From assembly GCF_964019385.1 (NCBI RefSeq), contig NC_088646.1, positions 12,524,734 through 12,588,733 on the forward strand: DNA of 64,000 nt. The letters run 5' to 3'. Of the stretch, positions 10,487-24,000 are shown piece after piece (position 1 is the first letter of the stretch; the number at the start of each line of letters is the position of its first letter). A program made the translations under genes and the position numbers. This DNA comes from Sycon ciliatum. Its lineage: Eukaryota > Porifera > Calcarea > Leucosolenida > Sycettidae. Under the pieces are notes generated by a model, which searched no databases, was not told the DNA's origin, and saw nothing but the letters and a program-made list of their open reading frames with translations.

Positions 10487-12047
10487 TGTAGCCGCTAGTG
10501 TGGGTCAGGAGACAGGAGACAATTTACTCGGCTTACCGGCATACTAACTTAGTACTACATCATTATAACAGATTTGTAGCGGGCATGGCCCTGGGATCAA
10601 GAACAACCAAACAGTATTTGCACATGCATGTACACGTACAAAATGTAAAAAGTGAAATCCAACCTCACGAATAGAGCAGAGTAATGTTAACTGCGTTCCT
10701 CTGCCAGGCCAAGGCCCTGGTCCCCCTGTGCAGCCCCTGAACTGCTACCCTTTTACTCTTGAGGTTTGGTGAGACCAACAATTAATGTCACATGCCATCT
10801 ACAATGTATGCTACATCCACTAACGTTACTATGGTTACTAGTAGACAGTATGGTAGTAATACAATAATGATGACTTTCATCATGGAGAAAACAGCTGGTA
10901 CATGGTTTCCACTGGCAAAGCATGCCGCACTATCATTGGATCCAATCATGGCATGAACAGCAGCTAGTAATAGTACATGTAGTACCGAGATATTCATCAT
11001 GATTACGCGTCAGTGTGCCCTCTCCAATCTGATCTGTCCTGTTCCAGTTGGGAGTGTGCAGCTAGCTAGCGTGCTCCCTGTACTAATGGCTAATGCTACT
11101 ATGTTGCCCGCCAAAAAATATTACCATTGCGGTACATTCACTGCGTCGTTGCTGGGGAGGAAGGGCCGCGAGGTAAGTAAGTAGTTTAGTACTACACTAG
11201 CAATGGCAACATACCACAAAGGTACCGTTTGCCACAACATGGGCATAACTAACCTGTCTGTCTCCAAAGTAAATGAAATGGATGGGCACATTCGTCACCG
11301 TCCAGCTCATCTTGAGGAAATTTTGTGCTGCGAAGAGAGCTTGACATTCACACAAGATTCAATTTTAGTACCGTGTCCCTATAGGCCTTAGCAGGCACTG
11401 TCCAAGCTAGTATAGTAGTAATTTAGCGAGAGACTACTGTACTGGTGCTACAAACTCGAAGCCAACAATCCACTTCAGATCAAATTTTAAAATCATTCTC
11501 TGCATGTGGAATGACTGAGGCTTGTGATTTTTTCATAACACGAACCGCAATATCTGCAGGTTGGTCTACAGTGTAGATCTACTAGGCTACCAATAGTACC
11601 ATGGTATACCATGGTATACAGACATAGTCATTACAGTCGTGTAGTGTAGAACTAGAACTAACTAATTATTACTTAGTTACCTACATGACTGTAGTACCTG
11701 TATCTAACAGTACGTAGATCTACGAGGTCAATATGAAAATAAAAGCCGAGTAAAAACCCGAAGTGAAGCCTTTACGAGGGTTTTATCTCCTATGCCATGG
11801 ACTTAGTGCGAAGTCAATGACTAGCGAAAGCATGTGTTCAATCCCCAAAAAGGAGTCAATAGAATACATGTACATGTACTAAGAGAGTGATAAAGATAAT
11901 AACTATTGCGTTTTTCCCGAACAGAAACTTGTACTAAGTTGTAGTCACGAAACAGTTACACTTCTCCCTTCTCAATCTCCTCAAACCAAGGAGTAGAACG
12001 GTACAGTAAGTAAGTGACAATACTCATTTTCATGACAATCATATCCT

Positions 12048-12124
12048 GAGGGGGGGGGGGGGGGGGGGATTGCCTGTCTATCATGCCATCAATATTGTCA
12101 ATATCACGTGATGGCATGATAGAC
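12048..12124. repeat. Poly-G tract plus 49-bp hairpin
   Basis: A G20 homopolymer (12050-12069) is followed by the inverted pair GTCTATCATGCCATCA (12076-12091) and its perfect complement (12109-12124) around a 17-bp loop. This is one of several short, nearly perfect hairpins in the window. Confidence 0.85.
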
Positions 12125-12299
12125 GCTAGCATTGGTCAGTAATTCGGGAGTCGTAAAATATCACTCGGCCTGGTGCACTGGTGTTATAAAAATTGAAAAT
12201 GGCGGAAGGGCTGGCTTTCGTTTACCAGCAGAGCCAAACATTTCCTTAGTCTAACGCGTCACAACGTCTAGTCATAATATCCAGTGTTTACGTCGTTGC

Positions 12300-12396
12300 T
12301 GATATGCTCTCTCTCTCTTTGTATACAGACTGTTAGTAGAGTGGTCTCTCTCTCCACAGTTTTCATGCCAGCTAGAACTTAGAAGAGAGACAGAGC

Positions 12397-12431
<35 letters not shown>

Positions 12432-12435
12432 GGCA
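12300..12435. repeat. (CT)n, (GA)n and poly-G simple repeats
   Basis: CT repeats occur near 12307-12320 and 12344-12354, a GA run at about 12396-12420 and a G14 tract at 12421-12434. Confidence 0.95.
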
Positions 12436-13184
12436 AATAGTTCGAACAAGTGCTTCGAACGAGTGCTTCACACTCCATCATTATCAAGCCAAGAGCAGAG
12501 CTGGTTATGCATATATGTACATGTAATAATTATATAGCCAAGGCAATAGTAAATACACACAGCTACCACTGAGGACAACGCGAGAACAGCTACTTCAGTA
12601 ACACAACGACGCTAGAGGGTCGCCAGAGCGGGGTCGGTATCTAAACAAGAGGGAAAATAGAGCTAAAGGTGTATACAAAACCTGTCCAAAAAAAGCTGTA
12701 CACATAAGCGGATTTACAAAAGAATAGAAATAATCACCTCAACAGGGTAACGGCAGAGCCGAGCACTGTGTGTGCTGCTCAGTACAACAATAACACAATA
12801 TCAGAGTCAGCAGTAAGGGAGGTATGTGTTGCTGTACATGCAGTGACAAACTTGGAGTGGAGGCTCACATGCCCCCGCACACGGCTAGAGGTTTCGAGTC
12901 AGGTATAATAGTGTCCAGACGATATTTGCAGCTCACCGTCGTGATTGCTGCGAATTGTTGGGGTAGGGAAGGAAGTGATATGATATAGAGAACTGCCTCC
13001 CATACAATGACTCATTTCAGGGACTATTCTGTCAAGGTGAAGGGGTACACAAGCATGCAAGGTAAAACATCTCTGAAGTTATAGAAGCGTCTAGCGAAAG
13101 GGCATTCGTATAGTGTACGTAGAGGCGTGAACCATCACAGGACAGACAGCAGCTGGCACAGCATTCTCAAACGAGGCCCAACAA

Positions 13185-14623
13185 TTAAACACAACCATAC
13201 TCAAACCATTTTGCGCTTTCAGCATTGTTTTCGCCGTCTTCTGGCTTTGCACCAGCAGCAGCCGCAGCGGATGCAGCAGCAGCTGATGGAGGAGGATCAG
13301 CGTTTGTTTGAGGCGACGAGCGGCCAGACACACTACGGCGCTGATTAGCGGGACTGAGCCTTGTCGGTGACTGCTGCAGTTCCTGTATTATTGTGGGAGA
13401 AGGATCCAGGGGAGCTGCACTGCCATCGGGAGGCTCCAGCGTGAAGGTAGGCTCAGTAGGTCCTGCAGTCATGATAGCATCCATTGCAGTCATTACATCA
13501 CCATCCTCGGTACAGCGACTAGATGCGGACGCAGCCCCGCTAGACGGCGTGCTAGTGCGGTTCACCGAGCCAGACGAGTCCAGGGGATTGGAGCCGACAC
13601 TGGCGCCGTCAGCCAGTGCCTTGGTGCGAGTCAGGGGCTGATGGAAGCTGCCTTGACTATCACGGCTTCTGCTGAGCGGTGGCGTGCCTGCCGACATGGC
13701 AGCTCCGACATGAGTGTGCGACGTGGTGAGAGGGCTGGGCGCTGTGTTGTGACTGTCAATGGAACTAGCACTGGATGCCCTGGGGAAGCGACGTGAATTA
13801 GGAACATGTGTCTGAGATGCATTCACACCTGTTCACCCAAGAGGATACCACACACATTGAGCAAAAAGGAGCAACAATCATTGGCAGGTACATGAAAGCA
13901 TATACAGTCAACTTTGCGTATAGCGACACTCGGCGGGGCATCAGAAAAGTGTCCATATTCGCGAAGCGTCCTTATACCCGAAGTCTCATTATATGTATTA
14001 CAGTTAGATGGGACTTTGCTCTGGGCATTGAAATTCTGTCGTTATTCGCGAATCGTTGTTATATCCGCAGTCGTTATTAGCCAAGTTGACCGTAGTGGCA
14101 TTGAGCAGTTCTAACTATCATGCAAAGGCAGTGAAGGTAAATAATTTACGGATCAAACTTCACAGGTTACAGCACTACAGCATCAATAATAGCTACACTA
14201 CCTACCTAACATAACATAACATAACATAACATGTACTGAGCACATGCTGTCTGTGTGGTACATGTACGTGTCTGTGTGGTACATGTACTAACTTGGTGAT
14301 CCAGCCGATGTACTAGCGCTGCGCTCCATTCCCGGCACGATGTCATTACTATTCTGAGAACTGGCACGGGAATCCACGCTGCCCTGTCGCAGCGTTGCTC
14401 GACCTTGGTGGATTGGTTTCTGGCGCCGGAAGTTGTCAGATGACTGCTGCCGTAGTGGCGTCGTCTTCAGAGACTCGAGGAATGCTGGTGCATCAATAGC
14501 TGCCACCTCTCTCCTCGGGTTCATGCCACCTGCGGCCAAGGCTGACGGATTCAATGGTGCGTTAGAAGACAGCCTTCTGGATTCGGTCGGCGAGTCTACC
14601 AACACCTCATTGAACATTCGCCG
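13185..14623 (-). CDS. CCDC88: CCDC88-like: exons 35-36, Ser/Thr-rich tail ending GCV
   Basis: Exon 35 (14623-14293) reads [20 protein letters not shown] and continues Ser/Arg-rich. It ends in phase 1 (A|GTTAGT). Exon 36 (13828-13185) joins with GT in phase and encodes about 214 residues rich in Ser, Thr, Pro and Ala, including an Ala run from a GCT/GCA repeat. It terminates in KWFEYGCV and a TAA stop at 13185-13187. Vertebrate Daple ends in the same Gly-Cys-Val, a ligand for the Dishevelled PDZ domain, whereas Girdin lacks it. Without the donor at 14292, exon 35 would read into a stop almost at once. The intron between the two exons contains a 190-bp mariner-type MITE. Confidence 0.9.
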
Positions 14624-14916
14624 CTGCATGCCAACAACGCCAACACACCAACCATGGATACAAATTAGCTTTCATCTGATAGCGAATACCTCCTGGCACA
14701 TAGAAAAATGACCGTGCTGCAGCCTGTAGGCTATGTCTTGACATAATATGTATGTGTACAGTGATGTGGCAATACTGTGGGTGTACAAGCTAGGGGCTTG
14801 CGTCAGCAACAGAGTATGTAGCAGTTACCCATTCACACATGCACACGCCCCCCCCCCCCCCACACACAAACGCACGCACACACACACACGCACACGCCCC
14901 CCCCCCCCCCCACACG

Positions 14917-15007
<91 letters not shown>

Positions 15008-18000
15008 CCCACATAACCAAATACAATACTAATTATACACATCACTCGTACCCGAGACACAGGTGTCTTGTCGGTTTCCTTGAGGAAGTCCTCAAGTGTG
15101 ACAACTTCGCCACCACCGCGCTGACGACTGGCCGGTGATGATGTAGCAATAGATGCTCTGGTGCTTGGACTGTCCATTCTGGCTAGTCCAGACATGAGCT
15201 GCTCCAGTTGTGATGCCTGAAACAGGTCAGTGTTTGCAAGTACAATACACAGTTGTCACCCACAATCTTACAAACAGGTCAGCAGTGCGTGCATGTACCA
15301 CAAACAGTCACCCACAAAATTACACATTGACCAAGACCATACGGCCACAACAGGTTACATGAAAAGCTGAATTCTTGCAAGTACTGTAATTTCACAAATT
15401 TTCGGTGTACTTTTATTTTCGGTACTTTCGGTGCATCTGTTTCATACCTAAAATTTCAATACACCGAACACACACTTACACACATGATCCAATAGGGAAC
15501 TGCTTTTCTGCACCGAAGATTTCTGTTCACCTAACCAGTTACCTGGCCTTTTGCCCTCATACCGAAAATATTTAGCACCTAAAAACTCTGAAATTAGAGT
15601 ACTTGCACAGATACACATGGCACAGTTCATCAATTCTATACAATGGGTGGTACATGACTCGAGAGCCATTTGACAACCAACAACACCAAGCACATCGGCA
15701 GGTGATTCAAGTGAATACTGTACGGTAAACAGTGTTTGACTTACACCGTCCTCGTCCTCATGGCTGTGTCCACTGGCGACGGTGACTGCATCGTTCAGCG
15801 ACCCGGCCATACTCCTCGCCTTGCGTACGCCGGCTAGCTGTACGAGACTTCCACCGAACGACTCCAGACTTCCAGAGCCGGACATGGCATGCGGTACGGG
15901 TAGAGTGTCGGCACGGTCACGCGCTACAAACCGCGGCATGCTCATCGACTGGGGAACACTGCCGGCCGCACCACTTCCAGATGAACTGGAATCGTAACCA
16001 TCGGTCTTCGTGTGCCCACGGCGATCTTTCTCTCCCTACAGTAAGAACATCGGCCATAAATCATCAATGGATTTTCTTGTCAGTTGTATTTCAGAGAACC
16101 CCAATGCATGTGCCCACATCACCATGCAAGAACTGGATTATGGACAGTCTAGAATGGTTACTCAACACTGGGGGGCTTTGCCGGGATAGTGCTACTAAGT
16201 CTTAGTGCCTGGAATCACATACAGTGATACTGAATTTTAGTGAGATATCTATTGTTGCGTCTGATATACGCATGTAGACGTTTTTTGTACAGTTAGTGGT
16301 AGTGACACGGAAACAGCAGGCGCTCCAGTGCATGGCAAAGGAATGTGCTTTTAATGCTACAAGGTGCAAGGCTTGCAGGACAAAACACTAAATTTCTGAG
16401 ATGCATGATATTCACCTGTGGAGGGCTATGAAGAACATTGGGATTGGAGCAGAATAGTAAACTACCTGTTGTATGCTAGTATCATGTCATCATGCTGATC
16501 AACATGTTGTGCATCGTCTAGCTGGTTCTCAGCTCTTCTTACCCCAAGGAGATTCTTGGCCTTTTTTCCAAAATGCGCCACTTTACTGAGTGCTGACTTC
16601 TTCCTGCAATTGCACATGATCAAGAAAGGAAATATGCAGAAGCATGTCATATTGATGGGAGTGATGACAGAACTAGGACATAGGACTCCGAGTATGGGAG
16701 TATCAAGGGCAACACACTAAACACAGACCGTTAGCAGTGAGAGGAGAGCTACAGGCTACACTGAAAGAGTCCACTTACTTCTTGGTTTTCTTGATAGTGT
16801 CCAGCTGCTCATTCAGTCGACCACGCTCATTCTCCAGCTCTGCTAGACGATCCCTGCGGGCACGTACAAACAAGGAGAAGAAAAGAAGAGCATGGTCATT
16901 TTCAACTCAACACACTACGAATGTGGTGGTAGGTTACATGCTTCCCTTGCCTTTCTGTGACCAGGTACATCCTTTATACAACCAGCCCGAATGGGTATTG
17001 ACCTTCATCTCCATTGTGACATGCAGTATTCTAATAATAATAATGCCGGGCTGTGCCTTGGCTAAGTTGCATAACAATCGTCAATAGTCATTCTCTGTTC
17101 TTCCCATGTGCACATACATCCATACACACGGCTCATCGGCTAAGGAGCTACATAGCTACGGGTTGCGGAGCAGTAGAAAGTGCTGTTCAAACTTACGAGA
17201 AAACCCGCTCGTCATCAATAAACTTGTCCTTAGCTTCATCATTCTTCATCCTCAGCTCTCTGTTCTCCAGCAGCAGCTTCTTGACTTCAGCATACAGATT
17301 TCTGATCTCTTCACTAAGATTGCTGCTCATTTGCTCCAGGGCCTGCATTGGAATAGGACAGAAATGGCATTAAAGGGGAAGTCTGGTGAAAAATTTAAAT
17401 TTCACAGTCCGTAGAGTTCGGGGCGCTGAGTCGAATGGTCTTTGTCCGAGGAGGCTGCGGCCTATGGTTCGTCAGATACGCCCAATCGAACATGTGCGGA
17501 TTTGAGCGCGCCTCACCCAGATCCAGGTGATGACGTCACAGCGTGCAGCCAGGTGGCCACACCATCTAGATGTGTACAAAAACGGCCATATTCGGAGCGC
17601 GTTCGATTGGGGAACCGTTTGTCGCAGCTTCTTCGGACCAAGACCATTCGATTCAGTGTTACAAACACTACGTACCCTGTGATTTTCAGCTCGGTAAACC
17701 TCGAGGTTATACCGTATTTTAGCCGTTTCCGAGTTGGACTTTTTCCGTCGACATGCACTGGCCTCTATCTACGGCTCTAGCAATGCGCTGCGTGCATGCT
17801 ACCTGTAGTGTAGTCAACAAACTAATCACACACGGAACTACTCCCGCACTGCCATGCTGGGGTAGGTACAACAAGACTCGAGCCACAAGACTCAGAAAAC
17901 TAGTCAACACACGGACTTGTCATGTACTACACTCGTATCAGTCGTGTAGTCAGAGAACGAGCGTTTCTCCTTGCCGGTGGTGGTTGTGCTTTGAGAAAGA

Positions 18001-21000
18001 AAATTTTAGTTTTCCGCTCCCGCCTCATTATTTTATGCTACAGCGATGAGTGCACAACCGTGACAAGTGACAAAACAGCGAACAGCTCCCGGACCTAGAA
18101 CTTTCAGATCCCGTAGCGTTGCGAGCGAAGAGTCGTGCCCGTAGTTCAAAGAGCCTGCACTGTTCTCCAATTGAGTGTCCGAAATACGCCAAGTTCGCAC
18201 CAAAACATCACCATGTGGCAGGTTACTGGAGTCTAAGCGAATCGGTATGGAACAACATTTAGTCTTAGAGCACTCGCATCACTCTTCTCCATTTTGGCGA
18301 CTCTGCTCTCCAGCGAGCTGATAATTATATCAGCTTCGTCTGCAATAGCTGCTGCTTCTTCACCAGTCGGAAACTCAGTAGCGCTCACTCTTGACCGGCC
18401 CGCGCGGCCATTTCTTCAGCTGAATACCGAGGTTCTCAGCCCCAGACCGAACTCATGAAGGTCAGCCATGGCTGCATCCTCACTCTCACAAGGAGTTACG
18501 CCTTCGGAGTCGCTTGCACCACCTACTATGGGTCGCCAAATCATTTGAAATAGCACTGACACTATTGCTTTCACGCACTCCTTTTGACCTAGCTGCACGC
18601 TATGACGTTGCGGAGGGTGTGGCGCGGCCGCATGACGTCATGGCGCAGCCCCCCGAAACTCAGTTTTTCAAACGGAAATATCTCGAGAACGCTTTGTCGG
18701 GGACATGTGGGACCAACACCATTCGACTCAGCGGCCGAAACTCTACCAACGCTGAAATTTAAATTTTTCACCGGACTTCCCCTTTAACAAGTAGAAACAG
18801 CATTGACAAGTGCACCTCAAACAAAAGAATTCAGACACCAGACGTGCAGATAGCAAATATATCGTTCTTCGAGTAGAAATCAAAATGGCCTACATTCATG
18901 TTGCATGTTTGAAGTACCAAAGAGCTAGATATTTGCACTGCTCACCCCACACTGTACTATTACCTCCCCCCCCCCCCCCACACACACACCACACACATAC
19001 ACATACACCACACATACACCACACATACACCACACATACACCACACATACACCACACATACACCACACACACACACCACACATACACACATACACCACAC
19101 ATACACCACACATACACACCACACACACACACATACACCACACATACACCACACATACACCACACATACACCACACATACACCACACACACACACACCAC
19201 ACATACACACATACACACATAAATGCACACATACACACACATACTCACACATACGCTGTAACCCTCCCCCTCCCCCCCCCCCCCCCCGTCCCCCCCCCCC
19301 ACACACACACACAAACACATACTTTAAAAACGTAGGAAATGTATCAGCAGCAAAACTTACATCACACCGGTTGCTCAATGCCTCATTGTTAGCTTCGATT
19401 TGAGAGCTGTGCGTCTCCAGCTGGTGGTTGGTCATCTGCGCAACCTGTAACTGAGCACCGGCGGCATGAAGCTGCTGCCGTGCTTCTTGCCATTGCTGGC
19501 GAGTACTTTGCACTTGATGACGACTGTGGTTCAGCTCATCCTCCATACTAGAACTCTGTGACGCACGGCAGTAGAGTTACAGCATGTACACGAGTGACAG
19601 TAGTACAGTGTACAAGGTTATGAAATCCCACCGTGACTATGTCCTGGCGTTTGAAACGATATGCTGGCTCTAGTGCAGTACGACCACAACCAGAACTAAG
19701 CCAGTAAATCGTGCTGACGGAAGTCACTCCAAAGACTTACAGATCACACAGTAATAGAATGCGAACACACACGCCTGTGTCTTAGGGACGTTAGGGGAGA
19801 TTAAGGTATACGTACGGTGAGAAAGAGCGACTAGAGCAGCAAAAGGTTGCTAATCAGACAGAAGACAGGATTACTCGTGTAACTTTGCTATGCATCCTCT
19901 TAGGAGACGGTCTACAATATGTATACATGTACAGCTGCCGGATAACACAGCAACACTTTAGGGTAGTGCTTTAGGACCTTTCGGTAGCCATTAAGTAAAG
20001 CAATATTCATGGAAGTTGAATTCTCCTGACCATACCGTCAATTTAGCTGGTTTTCAACATGACCAACAAACATATTGTCAGAGTCCAATCGTAGCTTTCT
20101 GTGGCCTGTAGACGGTGTATGGAGAATGTCTCAAGAGCTAGGAAAGTCTGAAACGACTAAAAGAGCTTACCTGCTGGTGTGCTGTTCTCAGCTGTTTCCT
20201 GACACGACCAAGTTCATCATTTAGTTCAGAAATCTACACACATCAGCACAACAAACCTTGGTCACTCGCAAGATACAAGGCAATCTTATAAACCAATACA
20301 ACAGCGCGGCATGGCCTTGTTTCAAGCTGACGGAAAGAACTGTGAGGCGTCCAGTACTATGTGTGTGAAGCACAAACAAACAGCACAAGACTAACATTGG
20401 TTAAAACAGCACAAGACTAACATTGGTTAACAGCAGTTACCAATATTTACCTGCATTTTGCTAGCATGAAGCTGACGTCTGAGATTTCTGATTTCACTTT
20501 CCAGGTCCGCTTGCTGCTCACAACGGACAATACACAATGACAAGAAAGCGAAGAAAAAACACAGACGCAAACTCAGTCAGTCAAGTGTCAAGTGTCAAGT
20601 TGGCGGAATAGCATGAGCTCCAGTGTGGGGAGCAAACCCTTTCCTTTTATTTTCTTTTTCTTTTTTCCTTTCTTCTTTTTGAGTATTTGCAGTCTGTGTT
20701 CTTCTCTCTTTCGTAGAGGTTTGTTGTATCATTGGCTTTTGGCAGTTACTTTATCGCCATCATAAAATTGGGCATCATTACCCGTTTGGTATGCGACACA
20801 AACAAACAAATCTTGCATATTCCCATATTGTAGCATAAGAAATTCATTCTAAATACAACTGAAGTGAATGAAAAACACTGCAGTGGTGCAGAAAATGAAT
20901 ACGACGACTATCCCTACCCAAGGTTGGGACTTGGCACCACAGCAAACATGTCGTTCCAGATGCCACCTCCTCCCCACTTTCCAATCTATAGTAGTAGTTT

Positions 21001-24000
21001 TTCACCTTCACCTCCCTTCCCCCCCCCCCCCTTCCCAACTGCAGTGTAGTAGGTTTATGTGACCGGAGGCAAAGATTATCACAAAGCATCTGTGAATCCC
21101 GAACCGCACTTACCTCCCCCTGGTATTGCCGTTTTATGCTGTTCAGTTGGCTCTCCAAGGCCGAGTACTGCAAGAGAATTGACAGAGTTGATCAAAGCAC
21201 AATTAGGAACAAGGAGTAGCACTGCTACCTGAAGAACCTAAAAGTACAGTAATAATTATTGCTTGACTAGTAGTCTTTCTCCAATAAAATCCCAAGTGAA
21301 GGGACATGCAAAATAGAAGCCCTCGGTTTCAAACAACCCCCGCTTCCTCTCCCTCCTCTACAGTCTTCCATTGCATGCCCAAAGTTACCTTGTTGTTTGC
21401 AGTGCCAGTGGACTGGTGATAGCAAGTCAATAATTCCCTTTCTTTACCCATTGTGCAAACTAAAGCTGGATACAAATCTATTTCATCCCTTGGTGCTGAC
21501 CGCTTCAATGCGCTTCCCGAATCCCTTCGCACTAATCATGTCCCCAATTCATTTCGCCAGGAACTTAACACATTCATTCATCTTGGGCACCCTGTAAGAA
21601 GACCTCAGGGTCTATTGGGAATGCCCAAGTAAAATAATAAAATACAATACAAATGGCAAGTTTCACTGGTGGGCTAGTGCGGTGTGTGGCACAAGTAACC
21701 ACCAAAAAGCTCAAGATCATTACCTATGCAAAGACTGATCGTGTGAGTGTGGTACACTACATGCATAGGTACCTGACAACTATCAATGTCTATGTGCATG
21801 ATGCCATCTTCACTGGTTGACCAATCTCTAGTCAATGAAGCATGTGATGAATTCATGACAACTTGAGAAACAGTTGGTAAGCCTTATGTACCACTAGAAC
21901 ACATCGCCTGAGAATGGACAAGCACCGATTTCCGCCTATTGGACAAGCATGATTTCGTGATCACGCATTGTGTTACTAGGTTTGTGCCTGATGAAATCCA
22001 AGCCAAATAGCTAAGCAAGTACCCTGCTCCGGGCCAAAATCCCATGTTTGCAGTGCCAGTGCTACACAGTACCCATGATATGAAGGCTGTCTAAAAAGGT
22101 CAGATTTCACTGATCAAGCAAGTTGAAGACTGTACTTCTGTATGTGTCTGTTCACTGCATGCAGCTATTCAGACTTAGCTGATTGACAAGATACTGTGCT
22201 GGGAACATGATGCAGCACAGGCTGATAGTGTTGTGAAGCCTTACTTCAGTTTTCATTCTTTTCAGCTCAGCTTGGAGACCCTCTGGATCATAACTACCAC
22301 TCTCATTCCTGCAGGAACCAGACAACAATGACCATTTCAAAGAACTTGGCATCTCTATTTCCCATTCATTCCGCTATGTTCACTGATAGAGAAGAGCCAC
22401 GCCGAAAGCTGCTACAGAGAAAGCCAGTGAAAGTAATGGTAACAAAACTTGACCAGACAGGCAGATAAGAAACACAAATCCGTACCCTGCAACTCAACAG
22501 TGATATTGCAATACAAACCAAGCAAGCCCAAAGCCTTCAACAATATATCCTTACAGATTGGACGCTGACTGCTCTCTGCTAACAGAAAGCGGGTCATCAG
22601 AACCTCCCAGTGTCGGCGAATCACCGCGAGAAAAGTTCAGAGTCCTGCAATGAACACCAGGGAACAACCCACTGCATTTACGTCTTCAATCAAGTGAATA
22701 TATTCAAGCAAACATATCAGATGTGTGCCCTGTCTGTGTGGATTAAAAACACATTTTTCTTGATGTATCTGCTCTAAGAAGTAACATAAAGGCTGTTAGA
22801 TTCTCAGCCAGGTCCGTTGCATTTCTAAATAGGCACACTTTACTTACAGTCGCTTGCTCGCAGTACACTGTACATGTACTCTGTCTTCATTGTTCCTTTC
22901 TTCTTGCTCTATTTCAGTTGAGAAGCTCCGCACACAATTCTCTGCATCCCTAGGTATCCCTAGGCATCCCTAGGTATCCCTAGGCATCCCTAGGCATCCC
23001 TGATCATATACCTACAACTGTTATGTCCCATGTCTTGCCTCTGCGGCACTTCCACGAGTCAGTATTTTCTCACCATTCCTGCACAGCTTCTGCACTGTAT
23101 ACTGACTTACAACACAAGCAGTCACCACGTGGAAGTTGAATTGTCCTGCTCTTCCAGAAATGTCGGCAACATTATACTGCTAGTCACTGTTAGTATTGGA
23201 CAATGACTGGTACTCTATGTTGTCTGAGCGCCATAGTGCTTGCGTGATTAGTCAAGTGGATTCTGCTCTATGAAACACATGACCGCTAGCTACCGATGCC
23301 TAAGGACATGACTGTCGCACGAACCAACACTGGCCCAGGTTTACACACAGACCTCTAGTCTTGTGGGCATATTTCCACATAACATTACAAAATTACATGT
23401 CCCACCCAGAGACAAAAACAGTATCACACACCGTCATCGTACGAGCACCACAGCAAGCTAACCAGATATATAACATGTATACATGTTCATGTACCACAAT
23501 CAGCATGTAAGGCACCAATTAGAACGAAGCACTATACATGCATTGGAAGTTATGCTCAGGAATGACGTTGCCAATAGCCAGGCACAACTTCTTGGCTAGA
23601 AAATATACAGTTCATACAAAGAGTAATATGCGCATGGATATATGTACTATTATTATCTCAGAATACATCGAGATCAAAAGCGACTTCCAAACGTCAGGTG
23701 ACACATATCATTTCACACAGCCACATAATCCGTACACAGGGCAGTGGGTGCTATGACTATTGTTGATCAGCACTTGCCAGTTCAGCTCTTGTCATTCGCC
23801 ACAGTATGCCGCAATCAACACAAGCATGCCACACTCTACAGCCAGCCACAACAGCACAACAGCACACCAGTACACTACACTATAGTATAGTATTTGGCGT
23901 GGGTAACACCATCCTGTTCAGCAGAATTCGAATGGCTCGGCTACAAGAGTGCACATCAACAATTCGGTGACAACAAAACAACGATGGAATTGACGACACA

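Larger units (their letters stand above)
7967..13184. other. Intergenic region with small repeats, no recognised gene
   Basis: No conserved protein or convincing exon is visible over these 5.2 kb. The region contains small foldback sequences (8048-8145, 10345-10486, 12076-12124) and microsatellites (9376-9456, 12300-12435). The part just left of 13185 must contain the 3' untranslated region of the CCDC88-like gene. I could not pin its polyadenylation site. Confidence 0.5.

Noticed and set aside
14748..15195. Open frames of CA/GT dipeptide repeats (also at 6125-6508, 18810-19546, 26694-27547)
   Set aside because: They are translations of microsatellites on both strands. Only the parts joined to real splice sites (exons 22, 29, 34) are coding.
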